Source: Echinarachnius parma (taxonomy: Eukaryota > Echinodermata > Echinoidea > Clypeasteroida > Echinarachniidae). Taken from it: a stretch of 64,000 bases of DNA. Each line of letters starts with the position of its first letter. Position 1 is the first letter of the stretch. Shown piece by piece: positions 54,923 to 64,000 of the stretch. The notes beneath the pieces are model-generated. The model had not been told where the DNA came from. It saw only the letters and a program-made list of their open reading frames with translations, and did no database searches. A program made the position numbers and the translations under genes. The stretch lies in NCBI GenBank assembly GCA_037951105.1, contig JBAMJV010001302.1, positions 62,001-126,000 on the forward strand, given 5' to 3'.

Positions 54923-56040
54923 ACCCTTTAAAGACTGGGCTATTTCGAACCTTTAAAAAACAGGGGAGGGGCTAAAAGGCCCCACCCCCCTCCAAGATAT
55001 CGGCAACCAAAACTCTGATCGACTCCAAATTCGGCATCGCGATAGATGTCTAAATCAGCCCCCCCCCCCCCCCCCCCCCCCAGTCTATTTAGGGTTAAAG
55101 TCAGGCAGTTGCAAAATAAAAAGCAAGTATGTAAGAACCACAAATGTAATGTTCTTTGGATATATACACATATTGGACATGTTTTCAAGGATATATCATC
55201 GTTGAGTGTTTACTTATTCTGTAGTTATGTAACAGTTAAATTAGATATTCCCTTGTGTAAAATATGTTTTCCAAATTGTTTGCATGATAACTGCATAATG
55301 TTGCAGGATACTTGAGTGTTATATTATCCCATATGTTGACTATTTTAAAGATGCTTGCTCTTACGTTACAGAATGTTCCAAAATAAAAGCAATGATTCAA
55401 CGACATATCATATCATAAGTGTACACCAATCAGCAATAAATAACGACATTGTTGAATAGATATATTGTTCAGTTATTCAAAGCGTAAGGCATGGTGATTA
55501 TTATGTTGTATATCATTTATTGTGTGTATATACTGTATTACAAGTTATTATAGACAGGCATGTAATAACTCGGTAAACTATGTGTGTTTGGAAAGTATTT
55601 GGTATGCATATAATAATTTATTACAAGGATGTGATTAAAGGAATAGTTGAGTTCTGGTAAGTAATTTTAGTAACCAAAACCTTAAAATATTATGCTCTTT
55701 CAAATTTTACACTCAGTTTTGCATTATCTAACGAAAAAAATATTATGTGTAGCCAAAACTCAACTATCCCTTAAAAGTCAGGCAGTTGCACAAAAAAAAC
55801 ACGATACTTTCAACAATATCTTGTTCTTGGAATACACATGCTGCACATCTTTTCAGATTTTAGAGATATGCAATTGTTGAATGTTTACTTTTCTGTAGTT
55901 ATGAAAAAGTTTAAATCAATGTTGGCAAAATCATGACCTTGAGATTTCTATGTAAAATATGTTTTCCAACTTGCTGTTAACTTCCTGTTTGCATGATAAC
56001 TGCATAATGTTGCAGAAATCTTGAAAGACCCTTTAAAAAG
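54923..56040. repeat. Tandem segmental duplication with a shortened MITE copy
   Basis: aatttattacaaggat, the MITE ends, gtcaggcagttgca and tgcataatgttgcag occur in the same order at 54380-55310 and 55605-56025. In the second copy the MITE is cut down to 55634-55774 (aaaggaatagttgagttctg ... aaaactcaactatccctt). A 24-base C-run lies at 55058-55081. Confidence 0.8.
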
Positions 56041-56805
56041 CCGTAGTTTCCTTGTGTCTTGCCCGATTATGCTCTAGCTATCCTTTTAATCTCGTCAAGA
56101 CTATAAAAGCAACATTTTGTTTGGGTTTCATTGCCCTTTAAGCATTAATTTCCGTTGCTTTGGTATACACATGTTCTAAAGATGTTGCTTTTTCTGTTTA
56201 TTAAGGGCCATACATTTCTGTTCTTGACACAGTGTTTAGATGATCAAATAAATATCAGTACACATGATAGCAATTAAGGAGTAGTACATTTTTGTAATAG
56301 CTATATAACCCCACCATGCTCAGAAGGTATACAAAATTACAAATAACGAAGTAAAATGCCTGCTATCAATCACTTTGAATACAAATATAAAGGTGTGCTT
56401 TTAAGTAACTGAACCTAATTGTTATATTGTTATTACTCAAAACATTTTAAATGCCACTTATGAAACATTGAGGATATGATAATTTAAAGCAAAATCATTG
56501 ATCTTGTTACTGCCATTTGCATATAAATGTGTTTTATATGAAATTGTTTCAGCTATATACCTTTCTTTATTAGTTGATGTTGAATGTTTGCCTGTGGATG
56601 GATAAATTATGGTGGGACGCGCGAATTCCCACCCTGGCATAGGCAATTTCACCCAAAGCGTGCTGGTATAAGCCGAGACTGGTGCCTGCTGATATGCGAT
56701 ACAATTTATGTGCATCAAACCAAAGATCCTTCTTTGATCAAACTCTGCAATGTCGATGTAACTATATTGCAAGGGCGAGGGAGACCATAAATTAGTGGCT
56801 GATCT
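56041..56805. other. Non-coding stretch inside the palindrome
   Basis: No gene or repeat recognised. Confidence 0.55.
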
Positions 56806-57095
56806 CGATGCGAATTGAAATCTGGTTGGATACCAACGTTGGTCCAACGTTGGATTTACGTTGGATTTTCGAACTCCTTATTTTGAAATCTGGTTGGATG
56901 CCAACGTTGGTCCAACGTTGGAAACTCGAAACCTATAATACGTTGGACAAACTTGTTGGATAAACGATGGTCCATCGTTGGTCAAACACGTTGTAGCAAT
57001 TCGTAATTTGGGCGTACACAAGCATCGATGGTCCAACGTTGGAGCAACGTTGGGAACAAAAATGGCCAGCGTTGGTCCAACGTCTGTTTGCTACC
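56806..57095. repeat. Cluster of CCAACGTTGG palindromes
   Basis: About ten copies or near-copies of ccaacgttgg or its half, including a duplicated 35 bp block (gaaatctggttggat(a/g)ccaac at 56816 and 56884). Confidence 0.85.
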
Positions 57096-57343
57096 TGGTG
57101 TAAAAATTAGGATATTATTGAGAGAATATAAATTGTATTTACACAGCAGGCGTCGCATATAGCAGGATCTAATCTTGGCTTACCAGCGCGTTTTGGGAAC
57201 GCTCTTGGTGAAAATGCCTAGGCCAGGGTGTAAAACGGAAGTGCGCTGGGGGCACGAGAAGGCTGAGGGAAATGGTGATGCATGGGTGTGCGTAAGTGTG
57301 TGTGTAGATGGGATGCGCGACTTATATGGATCATTATAATCAT

Positions 57344-59050
57344 TTTATTATGACTAGCGATCCTCATTTTGTATTATGACTAGCGGTCCTCCTTCCGTAT
57401 TATGAGTAGCGGTCCTCCTTCCGTATTATGAGTAGCGGTCCCCTTCTCGTATTATGACTAGCGACCCCCATTCTATATTATGTATAGCGGTCCTACACTC
57501 ATATTATGACTAGCGACCCTCTTCTCGTATTATGACTAGCGACCCCCATATCGTATTATGACTAGCGACCCCCATTTCATATTATGAGTAGCGGTCCTTT
57601 ATACTCTCGTATTATGACTAGCGACCCTCATTCTATATTATGTATAGCGGTCCTACACTCGTATTATGACTAGCGGACCTCTTCTCGTATTATGAGTAGC
57701 GGTCCCCTTCTCGTATTATGACTAGCGACCCCCATTTCATATTATGAGTAGCGGTCTTATATACTCTCGTATTATGACTAGCGACCCTCATTCTATATTA
57801 TGTATAGCGGTCCTACACTCGTATTATGACTAGCGGACCTCTTCTCGTATTATGACTAGCGACCCCCATTCTATATTATGTATAGCGGTCCTACACTCAT
57901 ATTATGACTATAGCGACCCTCTTCTCGTATTACGACTAGCGACCCCCATATCGTATTATGACTAGCGACCCTCATTCTATATTATGTATAGCGGTCCTAC
58001 ACTCGTATTATGACTAGCGATCCTCATTCCGTATTATGAGTAGCGGTCCGCCTTCTCGTATTATGACTAGCGACCCCCATTCTATAATATGTATAGCGGT
58101 CCTACACTCATATTATGACTAGCGACCCTCTTCTCGTATTATGACTAGCGACCCCCATATCGTATTATGACTAGCGACCCTCATTCTATATTATGTATAG
58201 CGGTCCTACACTCGTATTATGACTAGCGGTCCTCATTCCGTATTATGAGTAGCGGTCCCCTTCTCGTATTATGACTAGCGACCCCCATTTCATATTATGA
58301 GTAGCGGTCCTATATACTCTCGTATTATGACTAGCGACCCTCATTCTATATTATGTATAGCGGTCCTACACCCGTATTATGACTAACGGACCTCTTCTTG
58401 TATTATGACTAGCGATCCTCTTCTCGTATTATGACTATAGCGACCCCCATATCGTATTATGACTAGCGACCCTCATTATATATTATGTATAGCGGTCCTA
58501 CACGCATATTATGACTAGCGACCCTCTTCTCGTATTATGACTAGCGACCCCCATATCGTATTATGACTAGCGACCCTCATGATACATTATGTATAGCGGT
58601 CCTACACTCGTATTATGACTAGCGGTCCTCATTCCGTATTATGAGTAGCGGTCCCCTTCTCGTATTATGACTAGCGACCCTCATTCAATATTATGTATAG
58701 CGATCCTATTTTCGTATTATGCATAGCGGTCCTTATGACTAGTGACCCCCATTAACAATTATGAGTAGCGCCCCTTCTTCATGTTTATGAATAACGACCC
58801 CGATTCTATATTATGACTAGCGGTCCTTATGAGTAATGACCCTCAATGTGAATTATGTATAGCGACCCTCATCTCACATTATGAATAACGGTCCTTATGA
58901 ATAACGGTCCTTATGCCTTTATGAATAGCGACCCCCTTTTCGCATTATGTATAGCGGACCTTCAGGTATAGGAAGTTACACGTTATGACTAGCGGTCCTT
59001 ATGACTAGCGGTCCTTATGACTAGCGGTCCTTATGACTAGCGGGCCCACC
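57344..59050 (-). repeat. Minisatellite array, ~26 bp unit, reverse arm
   Basis: Same family as 49965-51855 in inverse orientation (tcgtattatgactagcgacc), about 65 units with the same variants (atatcgtattatgac, tatattatgtatagcggtcc, tactctcgtattatg). Ends with four 17 bp units (ttatgactagcggtcc) and gggccc. Confidence 0.95.
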
Positions 59051-59385
59051 CCAAATAATCAATATCTGCTAACAAACAAATGTAAATAATTTTCCTTGAA
59101 TGATATACAATGAATGAAAAAAATGAGTGGATTCAATAAATTTAATGGGGATCACCAGCTCCCCAATTAGTTCACGAGTCCCATTCATTCTAGATAATTA
59201 TTTCTTATGAAAAGGGAGTATGTTTCATTTACTCAACCTGCATTAATGTATGTCCCCAAAACTCACCACCCAATATTGATTCAAGAGGGAGGAGCCATAC
59301 TTTTTCTTTGGTTTGCGAGGATATTATTCAAAATAATTTTCTCCAGTCTCATGCATTGCAATCTTCTGTCATTTACATTAACATT
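59051..59385. other. Non-coding stretch
   Basis: No feature recognised. Confidence 0.55.
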
Positions 59386-59750
59386 TTAATCTCTTTAACA
59401 TTAAAACAATGTTAAAAAGGGTTGCATTTGGCCCTGGCAAAAACATGAACAATTGTACACTGTATGTTTAATTTTTTTAATAGACCCGCAGATGAATTAT
59501 ACCTTATACCTCTCCCCCACTCCCACTCTCCTCCCCCCTTCATTTATCGATCCACTGGTGGGGCACCCTGTGAAGCAAATTTTAACATTAAAACTGAAAT
59601 GTTAACACGGCTCCCAATATGGCCCTGGCGATATCATAGATATGTGTATAATGAATGACTACACCCATAGATGAATTATTTTACCCCCCCCCCCCCCCCC
59701 CCCCCGCCTCCCCCCTTCATTTATTGATCCACGGGTGGGGCGCACCGTGC
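59386..59750. repeat. Diverged tandem duplication, unit about 190 bp
   Basis: ggccctggc, agatgaattat, cccccttcatttat.gatccac.ggtgggg recur in order at 59430-59565 and 59621-59740. The second has a C22 run at 59684-59705. Confidence 0.75.
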
Positions 59751-60025
59751 CTCAAGGCGGCCCACTTATTTACTCAAGGGATCTAGCGCCACGTGCCGGG
59801 TGCATTAGCTAAACGAGCTTTCCCCTCCGTAAATCCGGGGCGAGCGGCCGCGCCTATCGGGTGTCATAGGAGAAGCCCCGATGGTAGCGGTGAGCCCGGG
59901 AGAAAAAATAATTCCCAACGGTGTCTCATAATGTTGGAAAGCATGCATTGCAGGAGAGGACAAATCTGACAAAATAATTCCAGTCGATTTTGAGCAAGGA
60001 GTTGTGACTTGTCTAACTACCTGAT

Positions 60026-60117
60026 CTGTGGCGTAGCTACAGCGGGAGAGAGGGGCATGGGGGGGGGGGGGGGAGGGGGGGGAGTGCCTCCCAATAATTT
60101 GAAAAGCTACGCCACTG
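60026..60117. mobile_element. Short MITE with gtggcgtagct ends
   Basis: ctgtggcgtagcta and aagctacgccactg are inverted ends around a G-rich centre. Confidence 0.7.
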
Positions 60118-60374
60118 TGCTTGATTCAAGAAGGCAACTTATAGTTTGTATCCATCGCCCAAGTTTGTTATTTGCTGTATAACCCTCATTATATATCATT
60201 ATTTCTATAACCACAAATTATGTTCCCGAAAAGCCCCCAAAATGTTGATTCTTGAGCAATAGATCAAGTCCTTCATTTCAAGTTTCTCAACCCTGCACAA
60301 ACGAGGGGGGGGGGGGGCATGGGATGGGGGGCAAAATGCCCTCCCAATAATTGGAAAGAAATGAAGAAATACAT

Positions 60375-60676
60375 CAGGGTTCATACTCTTAAGTTAAATT
60401 CCAGGACTTTCCATGACCTGTACTGTAACAAGAATTCCATGACGTTTCACCACTGTCAGAAAAAAGTTCTTAGACTTTTTTCAGTACTTTGTGTATCAAA
60501 ATAAGTTCTAAAATCCTTATTTTTATTTCAGTGCTGAAGAAAATAATGTAGATAAAGTGAAATTCCCTGACTTTCCATGCACAATAAGATCACTTTACAA
60601 TTTTCACTGACTTTCAAGACCTGGAAAAGACAAATTCCATGATTTTCCAGGTTTTCCAGGCCCTGTGTGAACCCTG
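60375..60676. mobile_element. hAT-type MITE, CAGGGTTC ends
   Basis: CAGGGTTCATAC and GTGTGAACCCTG termini with internal ccaggactttccatgacc and complement-like tttccaggttttccagg. Termini and content fit hAT MITEs common in animals; no matching 8 bp duplication seen. Confidence 0.7.
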
Positions 60677-61224
60677 TGTGCCCCCCTAATCAGTCTGACC
60701 ACACTATGCCTCTGTCCCTGATTCAAGAAACCAAACAGAGGCTGAATCCTAGGACTACGACTGGGAGTAAAAATAGTTCTCAAATAATTCCCAACGGTGG
60801 CTCGAGAAAGCGAGTATAGATCCATGTCTTGCACGAAGATCTGACAAAATAATTCCCCCGATTTTGAACAGGAGGTTATTAGCGAATAACTCCCTCATTT
60901 GGGGGTCCCAGCGGTGCATACACAACTCGGATTTGCCCGAAATAATTCCCTTGATTTGATGGTGTGGAAATATGGGATGTCAATTTTCCGCCATTTGGGG
61001 GGGTTTCTTTTTACGCCGCAATTTATTCCTTCCAACATCTCAATTCATTTCAATTTTTAACCACTCTCTTCTATGAATCTCTGTCTAACTTTGGCATGTT
61101 AGGGGAGCTTACTATATTTCTTTTTTTTAAACTTAGTAATTAACCCACAAGACTGGTTTTGTTTTAAATTAAGCATAATGGACATGACCTAGATCGGAGA
61201 TAAGAAGACACATTTATCCATAAT

Positions 61225-61432
61225 GTGCGGTATGATTAATTGATCTTATGATTAAGATTGATTGATCTTATGAATTATCATACAATCGATTAATTAATCT
61301 TCGAAGGATCGATTGATTGATCATATGATTAAGATTAATTGATCATATGATTAAGATTAATTGATCTTATGATTCATCATACAATCGATTAATTAATCTT
61401 AGGATCGATTGATTGATTGTGTGATTAATTGC
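61225..61432. repeat. Tandem ATTGATC/TATGATTAAG repeat
   Basis: Three to four diverged units containing gattgatcttatgatt, catacaatcgattaatta and ggatcgattgattga. Confidence 0.85.
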
Positions 61433-61522
61433 AAAACTTTGTCGCAGAGCCCAGGACTGGTCCAGAAAATACTCTGAAAATACAGGGAATGCATGTTACA
61501 CCAACATCAAATAGTCTTGATA

Positions 61523-61688
61523 TACAGTCAAACCTGTGTTAGTGACCAGCTAGGGGAAACAAGAAAAGTGACCTCTATAGACAGGTTCCATAACATTGAT
61601 TTTCTCTGCAGGGGATCACTTTTGGTGGCCTTTATAGGCAGGTTGGCTGCTATATAGACAGGTGGCCACTAAGACAGGTTTGACGGTA
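61523..61688. mobile_element. TA-flanked MITE, CAGTCAAACCTGT ends
   Basis: tacagtcaaacctgtgtta at left and taagacaggtttgacggta at right are inverted. A lone end (tagacaggtttgactgta) is at 54233-54250. Confidence 0.75.
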
Positions 61689-62339
61689 GTTTGGTTGGTA
61701 ACAGAGTCTGGGATTACCACAGCACAACTTTTTTACCTGATTAAATGTGGATCATGTTAGAGATATACACATTGTACATCAAGGTATCAAATACATCCCT
61801 TCAAGCAGCGAGGTAGGAGTATTTTTTCAGGTGTCATATATTCTTTTAAGTTTTAGGATTCATAATCCTGTAAAACGGGTATTATTTACATGTATGTTTA
61901 CACATTTAACATGATTTTAGCAAAAATCCAATTTTCTATAATTTGATTAATTAGGATCTAGTTCCAAAATAGGCAAATATTATGCCCAAAAAGATTCAAA
62001 ATGGTTATAAATATAGTTCATAATGCTAATCTTTGTTTGTTTTTTCTCTTCTTTTCCCTTCTTTTTTTTGTTTGGGGGGGGGGGGGGGGAGAAATGAGAG
62101 ATGTTTCTCAAATAACAACAAATTTGATTTACATCTCCACTTTCCTATACTTTTCAAATTTCTTAATTAATAAAATAACTGATATTCAAGGTTCTAAAAA
62201 CTTGATCAACTAGTTTTACAAAATCTCTTGAAATTTGAAACTTAAAAAACTTGAAGACTAGTTCATATAAATGTTCAACTCTAAAAAAAACATAACTTGA
62301 AACTCAAACATGATAAAAAAGTTTCAAGCTCTTCACCCT

Positions 62340-62790
62340 GAATTCAAACTGATTTAATGTTCATAATATACGTATCTTCCTTAAGGGGGTGAAAAGATAC
62401 ATTTTCTCAAATTACAACACAATTACTTAGTAGTGAAATGCATATATATAGTTTCAGTCTAGAGAAAGGGGGTACTAGTCTAAATATCATCGGCTGGGCT
62501 GAGAGTGAATAGGGCGCTAAGTCATATTCTGGCTAAAACTTATTTAATGTTCATAATATCTTCCTTGACCTGTTCAGGACGAATTGATTTTGCTACAACA
62601 TGTATTCTCCATAGACTTAAGCCTGAATATTTTCGGGACCAGTCCTGAACGGGTTAAGGGGGTGAAAAGGTATATTTTCTCAAATTACAACAGTAATGAA
62701 ATGCACATGTACATGTAGTTTCAACAGAGGAAAGGGGGTAGTCTAAATACCACCCAGTGAGAGTGTGAAGGGCGTTAAGTCATTTTTGGC
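62340..62790. repeat. Tandem duplication, one copy interrupted by a small inverted-end insert
   Basis: aatgttcataatat, aagggggtgaaaag, ttctcaaattacaaca and gaaagggggta recur at 62356-62480 and 62548-62740. The second copy contains 62567-62655, with gacctgttcaggac and gtcctgaacgggtt ends. Confidence 0.8.
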
Positions 62791-62934
62791 TTATAATCAA
62801 GTTTTGCCTACCATCTTAATGCCAAATTTTCAGATAATATTTATTCCTTATTTGGGGAGTATACAGCAAATTATATAAAAGAGGGCTACAATCGGTTTTA
62901 CAAGGCTTCCAAAATCAAAACATGATACCAAAAA

Positions 62935-63200
62935 AAAACTTTTTTTTTTCACGAGGGCGATTTTGAAAATTTTGAGGGAGAAAAACGCCCTCGTGAAATT
63001 AGTCACGAGGGCTATTTTGGGGCTCACAGGGGCTCTTTTTTTTTTTTACATCGTTTTCACTGCTCAAGGGTCTAATAATTGATTATCATGATGTGATCTA
63101 TCCGATTATGCCATGTCTGGTACGTTTCTGGCGCTTTCCGATCAGGCAAAAAGGCCCCCGTGCCATGGCTCACGGGGGCGATTCCAAAGGTATCGGGGGC
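62935..63200. repeat. Repeat with cacgagggc motifs
   Basis: tcacgagggc inverted pairs (gccctcgtga) at 62950 and 62988, then the stretch shared with 32225-32350. Confidence 0.7.
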
Positions 63201-63420
63201 GAATCGCCCTTTGCCCCCGTGTATTTTTTTGGTTGACTCCAGTGTAAAACAGGTGACTTGGCACCATTCTCTTTCTCAACCAATAGTGACATACTGTACA
63301 GAACAGGGCTTGAAGCGATGTTCTGAATTCTTTATGGTGCAAGTTACCGTGCCATCTCATTTTGTTCATGAATGAATGATTTTGGGATACCCCCCCCCTA
63401 TTCCACTTGTGCCTAATAGC

Positions 63421-63433
63421 ACCCCCCCCCCCC

Positions 63434-63464
<31 letters not shown>
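63421..63464. repeat. Poly-C and (CA)n microsatellite
   Basis: C16 followed by about 14 CA units. Confidence 0.95.
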
Positions 63465-64000
63465 CACAACCACCATCACTACTACTATCAGTAACAAAAC
63501 ATTTTCTCCAGCATCAGTTGCTCTTAGGATTCAACCCTAGTTGGCAACTAAAATGATTTCTTCCTGCATACTTAATAGCCCTATCATCAGAAAATGGACT
63601 TAGAATGAAACTATGGTAGTGTGTTTTTGTGAATAAGGGCCCTGAATACTAAAATCACTCATTCTAAGTTGGCTAGTTTTCACAAATGCACACTAATTAT
63701 GAATGCATATAGTAAAGAGGAGGATAAAAACACACCAGCATATATATCTATTGTTATGATATCTTCTCTCACACAAAATCAATAATGATTCAATATTTCA
63801 TAACAACTATAGATTCTCCCGACCCAATTAAATAATCAGAACTCGGTTTCTATTCTCTTTTGTACTGTACTGTAGAGATATATAACAGCTAGGGCAGGTG
63901 ATTTGTGACTGCAGCTGAGTACACATTGTTCTATTACAAGCTACTATTTAAAAGCACTTGTACGTGTGTGTGTACACACAACTAATTAAACAAGATAATA

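Larger units (their letters stand above)
49965..59050. mobile_element. Candidate giant foldback transposon bounded by the two arrays
   Basis: Both outer ends use the short 17 bp form joined to GGTCC/GGGCCC, and both arms are similar in length, so the whole 9.1 kb is an inverted structure. Sea urchin TU elements and Drosophila FB elements are known foldback transposons with tandem-repeat arms. The 5.5 kb inside is other repeats, with no transposase frame. I could not assign a target duplication, so element status is inference. Confidence 0.5.

Noticed and set aside
59750-59950. GC-rich stretch considered as a tRNA, 5S or snRNA gene
   Set aside because: No cloverleaf, A/B boxes or recognisable RNA sequence could be found.

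Overview
This window is animal (metazoan) nuclear DNA. It has intron-containing genes with consensus splice sites, C2H2 zinc-finger genes, a TLC-domain membrane protein gene, and a very dense load of mobile elements. AT-rich composition and the repeat types (foldback elements with tandem-repeat arms, hAT/Tc1/TTAA-flanked MITEs, long poly-G/poly-C tracts, repeats with TGACCTTTGACCT motifs) suggest a marine invertebrate deuterostome, most likely an echinoderm. That assignment is inference; nothing here fixes the species.

Layout: 1-920 is the edge of a DNA transposon with a frameshifted MADF-type protein. 1905-7122 holds MITEs, a decayed LINE fragment and a nuclear-receptor-motif repeat. 8169-22442 (minus) is a C2H2 zinc-finger gene with at least four exons; its large intron carries a MITE that was itself split by a young 6.65 kb LTR retrotransposon (13541-20188). 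22699-31200 has no gene I can support, only MITEs, foldbacks and AT-rich DNA. 31233-34347 (minus) is a three-exon TLCD5 (TMEM136)-like gene. 34381-41367 is a region of decayed copies of its first exon, invaded by hAT-like elements, a miniature LTR element (37465-39885) and a Mutator-like foldback. 42907-49418 (plus) is a second zinc-finger gene with about 28 fingers and a 17-residue linker repeat. 49965-59050 is a 9.1 kb palindromic structure made of two opposed arrays of a 26 bp repeat. 59051-64000 has only repeats.

The host genes have consistent splice phases. The plus-strand zinc-finger gene (three coding exons) adds up to exactly 1225 codons and the TLCD5-like gene to exactly 288. The minus-strand zinc-finger gene is off by one base in one exon, at a run of four C.

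Three things stand out. (1) In all three genes, splice junctions are surrounded by decayed tandem copies of the intron end plus the exon start. (2) The paired inverted minisatellite arrays look like a giant foldback transposon. (3) Nested insertions can be dated against each other, often with target duplications and an uninterrupted paralogous site in the same window.
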